31,740 bases of DNA from a virus. Below are positions 1 to 8,636 of this stretch, piece after piece; within the stretch, counting starts at the first letter, position 1, and every line of letters starts with the position of its first letter. Where the stretch lies: positions 1-31,740 of IMG/VR virus record IMGVR_UViG_3300032892_000005, one strand, 5' to 3'. Position numbers and translations under genes: made by a program. The notes under the pieces are model-generated. The model saw only the letters and a program-made list of their open reading frames with translations, was not told the DNA's origin and made no database searches.

Positions 1-231
1 ACGAACGAGGCGACCGCCAACGGATGGACGCACACCACGGTCATCTATCCGAAGGGGAATCCGCCTAGCGCCATCTGCAACTACTACAACAAGGCGGGCG
101 CGTGGGTGGCATGGTGTTTCCAGTTTGCCGACGGTAGCGGCACGTGCCAGCCCTACGGCAATGATTGCTATCAGTCAAACCTGCCCTGCACGAACGACTC
201 GCCGATGCCGGCGGGATGCACGGCTCAGTAG
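1..231 (+). CDS. C-terminal end of an unidentified Cys-rich protein (5' end outside window)
   Basis: Frame 1 of the plus strand is open from the first base to a TAG at 229-231 and encodes the last 76 residues of a protein whose start lies off the left edge. Codon use is like the rest of the window, with C or G at most third positions. The tail has six cysteines (in AICNYY, AWCFQ, GTCQ, NDCY, LPCT and AGCT) and several Trp and Tyr residues, which suggests a disulfide-bonded or exported domain. I do not recognise the family. It is the only plus-strand gene at the left end and converges on the fibre gene at 237-1292, with only 5 bp between the two stop codons. A lysis, fibre-associated or moron protein would fit the position, but nothing in the sequence decides this. 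Confidence 0.7.
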   Translation, partial: TNEATANGWTHTTVIYPKGNPPSAICNYYNKAGAWVAWCFQFADGSGTCQPYGNDCYQSNLPCTNDSPMPAGCTAQ

Positions 232-236
232 GTTCC

Positions 237-1292
237 TCAGTAAATGATCGCGACGTTGAACGCCAGTCCAGTGGAGTAGAACTGGTCTGTACCCAGGTGG
301 AGGTCGTTCGGGTCCTCTCCGAGTCTGCCTTGGTTCACTGCAAAAGTCGCCCCCGTACCAGACGCAACAGTGGCCAACACGATGAAATTGGCCGGTGGGG
401 TGGTAGATAGCTTCACGCAGATCGTAAGGTTGTCGCCGCTGCCCCATGCGCTCGCTATCCCGAAGCCCTGCACGCTTACGTAATACATCCCTGGGTTGTT
501 CGTGGGGTTTTGTGCTCCGACGGTCAAGAGGCCCCACGCTCGGATCCTACCGCTCGCATCGACATAGTTCTTCGTCGCGGCATCCTGCGCGCTCGTCGGG
601 TCGGTGAGGTTATGGATCGCGTTCGCCCCGATCGCGGACAGACTCCCATCCGCGTTCCAGACCCACCTCTCAAGACCGTTTTGCCATAGCGACACAAGGC
701 TCGCGTCCCATGTGCCGAGCAGTAACGCGCCGCCGCGCTTGACAAGGTTGCCGTTCTGGTCGACGTCCAACTGCCACGCCACGCCGGAGCTTACGCCCGT
801 GAATTTTTGGTCCGCTGTGAACACGTTGGTTGCACTGAATGTGTTCTGTCCGCTGAACGCGTTGTTCCGCGCCGGCAGGCCGTCGACATAGTTCTTCGAC
901 GCGGGATCCGTCCCGTGGACGGGCGGGTCGATGACCGTTGCACCGCCCGTGAACGTCTGGTCTTCTGTCCACGTGTTGGCGCTCCCGAGCAGCTGGGACC
1001 CGCCGTTCACATCCACGTAGTTCTTGCTTGCCGCATCCGTCCCGTTGACGGGCGGGTCAACCACCGTCGCACCGCCCGAGAACGTTTGCCGCGCGGTCCA
1101 GGTGAGCACCTCCGCCGTCAACCCCGCCACATACCCGCACCAGCGGTACACAAGATTCATCCACCAGTTGAAGTAGTTGTGCGGCGGCTGTTCTACGACC
1201 CAACCCGCGCCCTTCTTGGTCTCGTTCGGCTCGACCACGTCGCCCGTCGCGGCCTGGTCCGCCCAGCGTGGTAGCTCCGTCGGTTGCGGCAT
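237..1292 (-). CDS. tail fibre protein with SKNYVD repeats
   Basis: A 351-residue fibre-like protein, last gene of the structural block. The N-terminus (about 1-50) is rich in Trp and Pro (QPPHNYFNWWMNLVYRW), like the virion-attachment part of many phage fibres. A 25-residue unit is repeated at residues 70-94 and 113-137 (GGATVVDPPVNGTDAASK, then NYVD), and a third shorter copy of the DAATKNYVD motif is at about 238-245. Such (A/S)(S/T)KNYVD motifs are common in trimeric phage fibres. The C-terminal third is a Gly/Ala-rich beta-type domain that probably contacts the receptor. The ATG at 1290-1292 follows a GATAGGAGC ribosome-binding site. Role by family: host recognition at the baseplate periphery. 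The match is to a fold and motif type rather than to a characterised fibre. Confidence 0.8.
   Translation of the reverse strand: MPQPTELPRWADQAATGDVVEPNETKKGAGWVVEQPPHNYFNWWMNLVYRWCGYVAGLTAEVLTWTARQTFSGGATVVDPPVNGTDAASKNYVDVNGGSQLLGSANTWTEDQTFTGGATVIDPPVHGTDPASKNYVDGLPARNNAFSGQNTFSATNVFTADQKFTGVSSGVAWQLDVDQNGNLVKRGGALLLGTWDASLVSLWQNGLERWVWNADGSLSAIGANAIHNLTDPTSAQDAATKNYVDASGRIRAWGLLTVGAQNPTNNPGMYYVSVQGFGIASAWGSGDNLTICVKLSTTPPANFIVLATVASGTGATFAVNQGRLGEDPNDLHLGTDQFYSTGLAFNVAIIY
882..1085 (-). repeat. two in-frame direct repeats inside the fibre gene
   Basis: The segments 1011-1085 and 882-956 encode two 25-residue units with about 20 identical residues, and their DNA is visibly similar too. 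They are separated by about 54 bp. They look like an internal duplication that lengthens the fibre shaft. Confidence 0.7.
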
Positions 1293-1322
1293 GGTGCGGC
1301 TCCTATCCCAAGGGGTGCCGGT

Positions 1323-1883
1323 TCACACGGTGACCACCGACGCCCACGTCCCTTCATCGAACCCGAGCCCGCCACCGCCCGCGAAGCTGAACGCCTGCGC
1401 TCCGGGGGTGGCGAGCGTCTCGAGATACCCGTTCGTCGTCGCCTCCGTAGCGGCCGACAAAAGCTCCGACAGGATCCCGGCGTCGACGGCCGCGCCGCCC
1501 ACCTTGAGCGTGAACGCCTTGGGATAGTAGGGAATGAGCGTCAGCGTCGCGCTGCTCGGGACCACACACCGCATGATGGCAAGGATCTGCGGCCCGGTAC
1601 CAGACGAGCGGTTTAGGAGCACCCGCGCGGCGATCCAAAGCCGGTAGGTCGCGTCATCCATCCCCTCGCGCGCCTGGCCGACGAGCGAGCCGAGGAGGTC
1701 GAGCTGTTCACCCACCGCGGTGGGCAGGGTTATCCCGTAGTCTGCCCAAAGTGTATTCTCGAGCGCCTGATGCTCGGCCGTGGCGAGCGCGACGAGCGCG
1801 TTCACGGTGACCGACTCGCGGTACTGCTCCACTAACCGCGAACACGCGATGGCTTGATGGTCGGTGATCTGGGTAAGCGCCAC
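1323..1883 (-). CDS. baseplate protein, DUF2612-like
   Basis: A 186-residue protein directly after the J-like baseplate gene. The segment about 55-95 (GEQLDLLGSLVGQAREGMDD followed by a Tyr/Arg-rich helix and NRSSGT) is the pattern I associate with DUF2612-type baseplate proteins, which follow gp47/J-like wedge genes in many myoviruses and lie where P2 gpI or Mu gp48 lies. The role would be at the outer end of the baseplate wedge, linking it to fibres; this is by analogy. Translation begins at a GTG (1881-1883), 9 bp after the stop codon of the J-like gene, so the two are probably coupled. The next gene downstream is the fibre at 237-1292, in keeping with the usual J - I - fibre order. Confidence 0.75.
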   Translation of the reverse strand: MALTQITDHQAIACSRLVEQYRESVTVNALVALATAEHQALENTLWADYGITLPTAVGEQLDLLGSLVGQAREGMDDATYRLWIAARVLLNRSSGTGPQILAIMRCVVPSSATLTLIPYYPKAFTLKVGGAAVDAGILSELLSAATEATTNGYLETLATPGAQAFSFAGGGGLGFDEGTWASVVTV

Positions 1884-1892
1884 GGTGAACCC

Positions 1893-3290
1893 TCACGGTG
1901 TGAACGGCGCGACGGTGACGGTGATGTTGGTCGACTGGAACTCCGCGATCTCGGTGGTGGCGATGGTGATATTGGCCTCCGACGAGGGCACCGGGCTCGC
2001 CGTTGTCCCGACGTAGCAGTGGGTGATGTCGACGACGCCCGGGACCGACAGGATCGCGGGGAAGAGCGCGCGGGTGACGACGTCATTGCCCGCGGAAAGG
2101 TTGGCCTGCGCCCATTCGATGATGGCGGTTTGTACTTCCACCGTCCCATCGGCGGGCCACGCCGCGTTGTCGATCGCGAGGAGCACGCTCACATAGATGG
2201 GCTGCGACGTCGGCCGCGAAAAGTAGACGCTTTGTACGACCCCTTCGCTGTCGGTCACCTGCCCTTGGGTGGTCCCGTATGTCTGGGTTCCGGCCGCGAC
2301 CGCGTTCCAGGCCGCGGTCAGGATGTCCGCATCGGCGCCGCCGGTGACGAGCGCTTCGACCGAGTACGGGGGCATGCCGAGCGCGTTCGGGGCGTTCGTC
2401 ATGTTCCGGAACACCGTACAGGCGGTGACGCCCGAAACCGCCATGATGCGGGCCCGGATTGCATCCGGCGTTGCGCTTCCGGCCACCTCGAGCTCGACGA
2501 CGCGGCGCACCCTCAGTGACGCATCGGTGTCGGCGTCGAGTCCCGGCACCGCGTCGAACGGGTTCACAACCGCGGACCAACCGGCGACCGGGGTCACGAT
2601 CGTGTTGATGGTCCCCGCGAGCGCCTCGATGGGCCCCGTATCGGCCGCCTGAAAGGTAGCGACCGCGCACGCGCTGCCAGGCGCGACCCAGTTCCAAGTC
2701 ACGCCGCCGTCCACGATGCCGGCCCCGGTTCCGGTCGGCCCGCCCGAGGCCGCGCTCGGCCCGGTTTCTGCCGCGCAGACGTACAGGTTCGTGACCGCGG
2801 CGCCCGCTACCGTCGCGGTGTTCGCGGTGACCGCACCCACCGCGAAGCTCGTCGACCCGGTCCAGGCCGTGGCCGCCGCGATGGTCGCCGCCGCGCTACT
2901 TGTGAAGGCCGCGCCGTTCTGCCCGGCGGAAACGCTCGAGCCCGCCGGGATGACGGTGGCCACCGTGCCGAGTAGGACGCAGGTGACGGTGGAGGCCGTC
3001 GCTTCCTGCGCGAACGTCCCGGTGATGGCGGCGAGCGCCTGCAAGCCCGCCCCGGTCGCCTGGTCCGGGTCGCGCGAGGCATAGACCTCCTGCGCCATGT
3101 CCCAGATCTCGGACTCGCGGTCGGCGAGGATGCCGCAGAGCTGCCCCCACGGGCCGGCGGGGTCGGCTACTTGCTGGTTTTGCCCGAATGTCGCCTGGAC
3201 GGCCGCCTGTATTTCCGACAGGCACTCGGAAAGCGGCTTCACCACGAAGCCGGCCGGCGTTACACCGTAGGTGACCGAACCGTTCGACAC
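1893..3290 (-). CDS. baseplate wedge protein, J/gp47-like
   Basis: A 465-residue baseplate J-like protein (P2 gpJ, Mu gp47, T4 gp6 family). Visible features are the N-terminal stretch with YGVTPAGFVVKPLSE and LADRESEIWDMAQEVYASRDPDQATGAGLQ (quoted in parts), the central TIVTPVAGWSAVVNP region, the GLDADTDASLRVRR motif (about 272-285) and the ARIMAVSGVTACTVFRN region, all typical of the family. Such proteins form the wedge ring around the hub and drive baseplate opening. Residues about 168-204 contain a short module (GGPTGTGAGIVDGGVTWNWV) that also occurs in the cement protein at 21299-21988. Start is a GTG at 3288-3290, preceded by an exact copy of the leader GCGATAGGTAGGA. Confidence 0.9.
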   Translation of the reverse strand: MSNGSVTYGVTPAGFVVKPLSECLSEIQAAVQATFGQNQQVADPAGPWGQLCGILADRESEIWDMAQEVYASRDPDQATGAGLQALAAITGTFAQEATASTVTCVLLGTVATVIPAGSSVSAGQNGAAFTSSAAATIAAATAWTGSTSFAVGAVTANTATVAGAAVTNLYVCAAETGPSAASGGPTGTGAGIVDGGVTWNWVAPGSACAVATFQAADTGPIEALAGTINTIVTPVAGWSAVVNPFDAVPGLDADTDASLRVRRVVELEVAGSATPDAIRARIMAVSGVTACTVFRNMTNAPNALGMPPYSVEALVTGGADADILTAAWNAVAAGTQTYGTTQGQVTDSEGVVQSVYFSRPTSQPIYVSVLLAIDNAAWPADGTVEVQTAIIEWAQANLSAGNDVVTRALFPAILSVPGVVDITHCYVGTTASPVPSSEANITIATTEIAEFQSTNITVTVAPFTP

Positions 3291-3293
3291 CGT

Positions 3294-3306
3294 TCCTACC
3301 TATCGC
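3294..3306 (-). promoter_or_regulatory. recurring leader motif before the J-like gene
   Basis: Exact GCGATAGGTAGGA on the minus strand, ending 3 bases before the GTG at 3290. It contains two AGG elements able to pair with 16S rRNA; the upstream one is at the better distance. Identical copies are at 9318-9330 and 30426-30438. Confidence 0.6.
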
Positions 3307-3331
3307 AGGCGCGACTGGGCACCTAGCGCGC

Positions 3332-3610
3332 CTAGTACACGATGCCGAGGTAGGAGGTCATGTTCAGGACCACCGATCCTTGCAGCGCGGTATTGAGCGC
3401 GACGACGGTCGCGTAGACCTCCGAGCCGGTCCCCGTCGGAAGGCCGAACTGCGCCTCTATTATCGAATAGTCAACCTGGTCCGTCATCTGGTCCATGTTG
3501 AGTTTGATCTGAAGGCAGTGGTCGCGAAGCGCCGCGAGGTTGGCGGTGAGTTGAACGAGCGCGACACCGCGCGCCTTGGTCTGGTCAACGGAAATGAAGT
3601 TCTTGGGCAT
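3332..3610 (-). CDS. small unidentified virion-region protein
   Basis: A 92-residue protein between the large fibre (3638-5857) and the J-like wedge gene. It has an N-terminal segment of mixed charge (MPKNFISVDQTKARG), a helical middle (LVQLTANLAALRDHCLQIKL and following) and a C-terminal part rich in Val, Thr and Tyr. There is no membrane segment or Cys pair, and I do not recognise the family. The start is the ATG at 3608-3610, 27 bp from the fibre stop codon. Position suggests a baseplate or fibre accessory protein, such as a fibre chaperone or connector, but the sequence does not prove it. Confidence 0.65.
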   Translation of the reverse strand: MPKNFISVDQTKARGVALVQLTANLAALRDHCLQIKLNMDQMTDQVDYSIIEAQFGLPTGTGSEVYATVVALNTALQGSVVLNMTSYLGIVY

Positions 3611-3637
3611 TTACAAGCTCCCGCGTGTGTTGAGCTG

Positions 3638-5857
3638 CTATCCATCTGCGTAAAATGAAATCGTCGACAGATCGAGGTACGCCGTGTTGGTAGGCGGCGC
3701 GATAGCGATGTTGCCGTTGGCATAGACCACTGCCGTCCCAAAAGCATTCGACCCACAGTTGATGGGAAACGACTGTGCATAACCCGGTCGATACCCCGCC
3801 ACGAGCTGGTAGCAGTCGGTATTGACCGACCCGCCGCAGATCGCGCCCCGCACATAGACCCGTCCGGTAGGGTCCTTGTAATAGCCGAACGGCGGCCACC
3901 CACCCCCGTAATTCGTCCATGGCGATATGAGCGCGGGCGTGATCCAAGGCGACGATGACGGTTGGTGACAGCCCGAGTTGTAGTTGCCGGTGCCGAAGAG
4001 ATATGTGGTCCCTCCCCATGTGCCGCTCTGCTTCGCCCGCGCCATCCATGTGATGCCGTCGTATCCGAGGCAGGCGAACTGGGCCTGATAGCCACTCGCG
4101 GTCGGATGTTGGATGTTCACTCCGAGCGCGCCGAACTGCTCGTTGTTGTCACGGTAGAAGCAGCTGCGCGGAATGGCGTTCGCGCCGACCCCGCCGACCG
4201 AGGGGGCGGTGTTGAGGCTCCCGACCCCATTGGAATCGCCGTAGACGACGGTGGCGCCCGCCATCTGGAGGGTGCCGGGGGCGTTGACGGTGACGCCCGC
4301 CTTGCCGATGGTGACCGTTGTCGCGTTGGCGCCGGCAATGGCGAGCGTGCTGGTGCCGGCGGGCGTGTCGATTGAGGGCACATAGACCCCGCAATTTGGC
4401 CCGCCAAGGTTGACCGATCCGGTCACTCCCGAAACTCCGATGTTGACGATGCTATTAGGCACGATGTTGACGGTCGCGGCATTTCCCGCGCTGCCGATTG
4501 AAAGCGTTCCACCGCCCGCGGGGGTGTCAACGGTTGAAGTGTGTAGCGTGCCCGGGACGTTCACCACCACGCCCGAACGGCCGAGCGCGATCGACGTCGC
4601 GTTGCCCGCGCCGATGTTGAGCGCTACCGCACTCGCGGTGTCGAGCGAGGGCGTGACCACGTTCGTGCTTGCCGTGACGGTCGCGAAGGACGGCGAGGCG
4701 CCCGAGGCATAGTAGCCGCTCGGATTTGATGCATTGTACGGAGTGAAACCGAGCGCGCCCGTGACGTTACCCGAGGTGAGGGAGACAACGCCCCCCGAGA
4801 CGGTGAGGTTCGCACCGACTTCCAGGATCCCTTCCTGCGACGCGGACCCTACCGGGAGTGTTGCGCCGGTAAGATAACCCGGACCGTTCGTGAGCTGCGA
4901 CAGGTTCGTGAGTGACCGGTTCGTCCATGCCGTACACCACGCCGACCAGCCGCTTCCGTTGATATTGCTTCGCCACGTCATCGACGGTGGGTTGTCGGTC
5001 GAGATCCCCCACTCATAGACCCAGTTGCCGGACGTGAGAGCCATGCTCGTGCCGGTGAAGGGCCAGGCAAGCATGGTTCCGTAGCCAAAGGGTGGACTAT
5101 TGGTTGTGGAGGTATCCCAGTATTGCCAGCCGTAGGTGGGCGAGTTGATGTTCGCGAGGTGGGGCGCACTGTTGGGTGTGTAGTTGGGTAGCGTAACGGC
5201 GGTCCACACGCGGCTGCCCGCCTCCTGAAGCTGAACGGCTGCATTCGCGATACCGGTGGACCCTGTGATCGCGAACAGACTGCCGCCTTTGCCGCTGTAG
5301 ACGTTGAGGTTCCGATAGTAGGTTCCGGCGCCGTTGTAGCCGTAGTAGTTGATGGCCGTCTCGCCGCTATCACTAGCGTCGGCGCGATTCTCCAGCGAGT
5401 TATCGCGCAGTGTAGCGCGACCAGTGCCCACGATGTTGCCTGCGGTGATACTGCCCGGCACGTTGACGGTGACGCCGGCCTTGCCGATCGCGATCGACGT
5501 TGCGTTCGTCCCACCGATCGTGAGCGCGCCCGCCGCCGCCGTGTCGTGATTCGGCGAGTAGAAATAGTTCACCGCCGCGAGCGTGTTCGCGTGCAGCGTT
5601 CCCGCGTTGTCGAGCCAGGCGTATTCGGCACCGCCAATCTGGAACGAGATCTTCGTTCCTTCGGTCTCGACCACTAGGAAAGTGTTCGTTCCGTCATACG
5701 TGATCCCGGTCGTCGTCGTCGGCGCGGTGAGTGACGTGGTGGTCTTCTGCGCGTAGAAGCCGCCCCCGACGAGCACCTCCGGCGTCTGGTAGTTCGTCGG
5801 CTGCGCGTACTCGTAGGTCGCGTTGTGAACGAGCGGAAAAACCGGAACGAGCGCCAC
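3638..5857 (-). CDS. large tail fibre protein
   Basis: A 739-residue fibre. The N-terminal 100 residues hold short beta motifs. A unit of the form D-T-A-(10 residues)-NATSIAIGKAGVTVNVPG occurs at about 103-140, about 405-440 (NATSIALGRSGVVVNVPG) and about 495-530 (NATTVTIGKAGVTVNAPG), so the shaft is built from repeats. The middle has the NGSGWSAW and LTNLSQLTNGPGYLTG patterns common in phage fibres. The last 90 residues (KDPTGRVYVRG, LVAGYRPGYAQSFPINCG, LDLSTISFYADG) look like the C-terminal head domain of long tail fibres that ends with a conserved beta segment. It starts at a GTG (5855-5857), 16 bp after the stop of the preceding fibre gene. Role: receptor binding. Confidence 0.85.
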   Translation of the reverse strand: MALVPVFPLVHNATYEYAQPTNYQTPEVLVGGGFYAQKTTTSLTAPTTTTGITYDGTNTFLVVETEGTKISFQIGGAEYAWLDNAGTLHANTLAAVNYFYSPNHDTAAAGALTIGGTNATSIAIGKAGVTVNVPGSITAGNIVGTGRATLRDNSLENRADASDSGETAINYYGYNGAGTYYRNLNVYSGKGGSLFAITGSTGIANAAVQLQEAGSRVWTAVTLPNYTPNSAPHLANINSPTYGWQYWDTSTTNSPPFGYGTMLAWPFTGTSMALTSGNWVYEWGISTDNPPSMTWRSNINGSGWSAWCTAWTNRSLTNLSQLTNGPGYLTGATLPVGSASQEGILEVGANLTVSGGVVSLTSGNVTGALGFTPYNASNPSGYYASGASPSFATVTASTNVVTPSLDTASAVALNIGAGNATSIALGRSGVVVNVPGTLHTSTVDTPAGGGTLSIGSAGNAATVNIVPNSIVNIGVSGVTGSVNLGGPNCGVYVPSIDTPAGTSTLAIAGANATTVTIGKAGVTVNAPGTLQMAGATVVYGDSNGVGSLNTAPSVGGVGANAIPRSCFYRDNNEQFGALGVNIQHPTASGYQAQFACLGYDGITWMARAKQSGTWGGTTYLFGTGNYNSGCHQPSSSPWITPALISPWTNYGGGWPPFGYYKDPTGRVYVRGAICGGSVNTDCYQLVAGYRPGYAQSFPINCGSNAFGTAVVYANGNIAIAPPTNTAYLDLSTISFYADG
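4240..5530 (-). repeat. dispersed fibre-shaft repeats
   Basis: Three similar DNA segments, around 4260-4360, 4540-4630 and 5455-5535, encode the NATSIAIGKAGVTVNVPG-type units of the fibre. The copies differ at many third positions, so they are old duplications or selected repeats rather than recent copies. Confidence 0.55.
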
Positions 5858-5873
5858 GGCTTCGAGCCCCGCC

Positions 5874-7619
5874 CTACGGCGTCATCCCGTAGTCCTGTAT
5901 CGACACGAGCAGATCGGTTGCATTCACCGCGACACCGAGCTGGATCGTGCGCGAGCGCGATGCGAGCGTGGTCGGGTTGTTCGTGAGCGCACCCGCGGTG
6001 CCGAGGAAGATCTGCTGGCCGTAGGTCCAGCTTGAACCGACGCCCGCCAGGATCCCATCGCGCTGCGCGTACCCGCCCGCGCCTTGTGAAATTGCCGCCG
6101 ACGCGAGCCCGACCACGATCGACTTCACAGCCGAGGACGGGTCGGCGACGAGCGCGGTGTTGTTGGCGCTGAGATAAAGCGGGTTCCCCTTGGCGAGCCC
6201 GCCCGTACCGGCCGTGATAGGCACGAGGACCGCCGACGACGACGCCGCGGCAAGGTTCGCGTGCGTGTGGAGCGCGCTCGCGTCGGTCGCGCTTCCCGCG
6301 GTGAGCGTCCCGAGGTTTGCGGCGGTGACGTTCGCCGAGGTCGCGACGCCCCCGATCTGCCACGTTCCGGCGGCCGGCACACCCAGCACCGACAACCCCG
6401 CCCCGGCCGTAACGGCCAGGGTCGAGCCGTTGAGCTTCGCGCAGACGCCGTTCGCGTTCAGCGCCAGCCCGCCCGTGGTGGTGGCGTCGATGAGGACCGC
6501 GAGTGCGTTCCCCGATAGCGTGAGGCCCGGGGTCCCCGCGAGGGCGAGGCCGATCCCGGACGCCCCGGCGGTGATGCCGCGCGCGGGGTCGTACTTCACG
6601 TCGACATAGGTGCTTGTGAACGCGAGCCCAGGGTTCGTGCCGGCGAGCGTGAGGCCAACGCCCGAACCCGAGACGTTCACGCCCTGTGCGGTGTTGGGCG
6701 CGACCGAGATGGTGCTCGCACCGACCGCGATCCCGTTCCCGGCGCCGATGGCGAGGCCGGACGTGGTGTTCAGGCCCGAGCTCGCCGCGAGGGAGATCGC
6801 GACCCCGCCCGCACCGACCGCGATCCCCGCACCCGCGGTGACCGAGACGCCGCCCGATGCGACGGTGATCCCGCCGTTCGTGAGCGGCTGGACCGCGATC
6901 GATGCGCCGACCGCGATGCCGTTCCCGGCCACGGCCGACATGACGTTGCCGGCGAGCGACAGACCGTTTCCGGCGCTCACCTGCGAGGTCGAGCTGAACT
7001 GCGTCCAGGTCTGCGACGTCGTCCCGACCGTGATCGGGTTCGGCGTCGTGAGGATCCAGCCCGTTCCCGCGTTGGCCGTACCCTGAGTGACGAAGCAGGC
7101 ATCGCCCGAGAAGACCTCGCCCGCGACCGCGTCCGAGGTGAGCGTCATCGCGCTGGCCGCGCCGTTGAACGCATAGATCCCGTTTTGCGAGGCCGTGCTT
7201 TGATTCTTCAGCAACACCCGGTCGCCGTTACTGAGCGTCACGCCGTCGATCGCGGTCCCAGGCCCCGAGATGGTGACGTTCGCGGTGGAAGCTGCGCGCA
7301 CCGCGGCTTTCCACGTGAAGCCGGCGATGGCGGCGTCGACGTAACTTTTGTTCGCCGCGTCGGTCGCCCCTGTCGGCGTCGCGAGCGCCGTGATCCGGTA
7401 CCCGCCGCAATCCTGCGCTACCCCCGTCCCATCGCCCGTGACGAGGTAGAGTTTCCGGACGTTCGTGACGTCGTTCGTGTTGACGTTGATGGCGGTGCCG
7501 CTATTCGCCGCCTGCGCGATGGTTATCGAATTGAACCGAACGTCATCGGTGTCTTCCGACGAGTCGAGAAACGACGTGGTCGACGAAAGCGACTGAAAGA
7601 GAAAGCGCCGTAATGCCAC
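5874..7619 (-). CDS. tail fibre protein, Gly-rich repeats
   Basis: A 581-residue fibre-like protein. Residues about 70-210 match a pattern common in phage fibres: ITALATPTGATDAANKSYVD, then GVTLSNGDRVLLKNQ, then NGIYAFNG, then WILTTPNPITVGTTSQTW (each a separate motif). The region about 220-480 is a low-complexity shaft of Gly/Ala/Val repeats such as GNGIAVGAS and GAGIAVGAG. The C-terminal 100 residues form a compact domain (GTGGLAKGNPLYLSAN and following). Start is a GTG (7617-7619), 3 bp after the stop of the coiled-coil gene. It shares the N(K)SYVD/KNYVD motif with the fibre at 237-1292, so the two may come from a common module. Role: host attachment. Confidence 0.85.
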   Translation of the reverse strand: MALRRFLFQSLSSTTSFLDSSEDTDDVRFNSITIAQAANSGTAINVNTNDVTNVRKLYLVTGDGTGVAQDCGGYRITALATPTGATDAANKSYVDAAIAGFTWKAAVRAASTANVTISGPGTAIDGVTLSNGDRVLLKNQSTASQNGIYAFNGAASAMTLTSDAVAGEVFSGDACFVTQGTANAGTGWILTTPNPITVGTTSQTWTQFSSTSQVSAGNGLSLAGNVMSAVAGNGIAVGASIAVQPLTNGGITVASGGVSVTAGAGIAVGAGGVAISLAASSGLNTTSGLAIGAGNGIAVGASTISVAPNTAQGVNVSGSGVGLTLAGTNPGLAFTSTYVDVKYDPARGITAGASGIGLALAGTPGLTLSGNALAVLIDATTTGGLALNANGVCAKLNGSTLAVTAGAGLSVLGVPAAGTWQIGGVATSANVTAANLGTLTAGSATDASALHTHANLAAASSSAVLVPITAGTGGLAKGNPLYLSANNTALVADPSSAVKSIVVGLASAAISQGAGGYAQRDGILAGVGSSWTYGQQIFLGTAGALTNNPTTLASRSRTIQLGVAVNATDLLVSIQDYGMTP

Positions 7620-7622
7620 GGC

Positions 7623-8033
7623 CTACCCCCCCGGCCGCGGCGCGGGCCGCTTGTGAAGGACGCCGGTCTCGTCGTCGAACGAATATTCCCTCAGGTCCAC
7701 GCCGAGGTCGGTTCCGATCTTGGCGATGAGATCCTGGTAGGTCTTCTCGGCCGCCTTCTGCTCCGCCTGCAAGGCTTTGATCTTGTCGTTCGCCTCGCGC
7801 GCCTGCGCGTTCTCCTGCATCCACTGCTGAAAAAGCGCGTTCAAAGCCCCGCTCGCGACGACGAGCTCCATCCGCGCCGCGCGCTCCTTTTCGATGGCGC
7901 GCGTCAAGCGCAAGAGGTCGAGCTCGTTTATCCGGAGGAGCTCGAGCGGGGGCGGCGGCTCAAGGGTTCCGTTCCGCGACTCGAACCCCGCGTCATGTAG
8001 CGTATCGTGTAAGGGCGTCAGATGCTTTTCCAT
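7623..8033 (-). CDS. coiled-coil protein upstream of the fibre genes
   Basis: A 136-residue, highly charged helical protein. Residues about 35-115 are nearly continuous heptad-like helix (LLRINELDLLRLTRAIEKER; NAQAREANDKIKALQAEQKA), followed by an acidic C-terminus (LGVDLREYSFDDETGVL). No enzymatic motif is visible and I do not recognise the family. I chose the ATG at 8031-8033 rather than an in-frame start further upstream because the sequence TTAGGAGC lies about 7 bases before it. Position between spike-region genes and fibres suggests a fibre connector, assembly chaperone or tail-tip rod. This is inference. Confidence 0.75.
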   Translation of the reverse strand: MEKHLTPLHDTLHDAGFESRNGTLEPPPPLELLRINELDLLRLTRAIEKERAARMELVVASGALNALFQQWMQENAQAREANDKIKALQAEQKAAEKTYQDLIAKIGTDLGVDLREYSFDDETGVLHKRPAPRPGG

Positions 8034-8044
8034 GGTGCGTGCTC

Positions 8045-8635
8045 CTAACCGGGTTCGGCGCGGACACATGAGAGCTGCATGGATGGCAAGAGGAGCAGCG
8101 TCGCGTTATCGGTCGCGAACCCGATCGGTTGGATGTAGACCGGCACCCCCGGTGCGAGTAGGGCCGGCGGGCCCGAGCACGGCCGCCCGTTCGTCCCTAC
8201 GAAGACCATTGCACCCTGCGTGAGTGCGTAGATGCCGGACACCACGCCGCCGAACTGCACCATGGCGCTTGTCGTGGTGGGTTTCTGCACGGCGCATCCG
8301 ACGCACGGGAGGTGCGTGATATCGGTCGCGTTTGCCTGCACCGCCTGCCCGCCGACGACCGCGACGAGGTCGCCGACGTTTAAGCTGGTAGCGCACGCGA
8401 GGGTGACGATCGGCGCGGTGGTGATGATGCCGCCGCTGTCGAGCGGCGCATCGGCCGCGATCTCGTCCGAAATCGCCTTCGCGATGGCGTAGCAGAGCGA
8501 TTGCACCGAGGCGAGCCCGCTTCCACTGAGCGGAGAAATGAGCCCGTTACGCGAAGTGTCGTTCGTCCAGTCGCCGAAGATCCGACCGGAGAAACCCGAC
8601 GTGCAGTCTGTCGCGCCTGGCGAGGGAAGCGGCAT
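8045..8635 (-). CDS. unidentified structural protein downstream of the spike
   Basis: A 196-residue, Ala/Val/Gly-rich protein with no charged helices, probably all beta. It begins one base after the stop codon of the gp138-like spike gene (stop at 8637-8639, ATG at 8633-8635), so it is translationally linked to it. The C-terminal half has AMVFVGTNGRPCSGPPALLA and PVYIQPIGFATDNATLLLL, which look like beta strands with short Pro-rich loops. Cysteines are scattered (about seven). I do not recognise the family. By position it may be a spike tip, needle or hub-associated protein. Confidence 0.7.
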   Translation of the reverse strand: MPLPSPGATDCTSGFSGRIFGDWTNDTSRNGLISPLSGSGLASVQSLCYAIAKAISDEIAADAPLDSGGIITTAPIVTLACATSLNVGDLVAVVGGQAVQANATDITHLPCVGCAVQKPTTTSAMVQFGGVVSGIYALTQGAMVFVGTNGRPCSGPPALLAPGVPVYIQPIGFATDNATLLLLPSMQLSCVRAEPG

Positions 8636-8636
8636 G

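Noticed and set aside
237-7619. Diversity-generating retroelement or CRISPR-like repeats in the fibre region
   Set aside because: No reverse transcriptase gene and no template/variable repeat pair are seen. The repeats are in frame, diverged and protein-coding.
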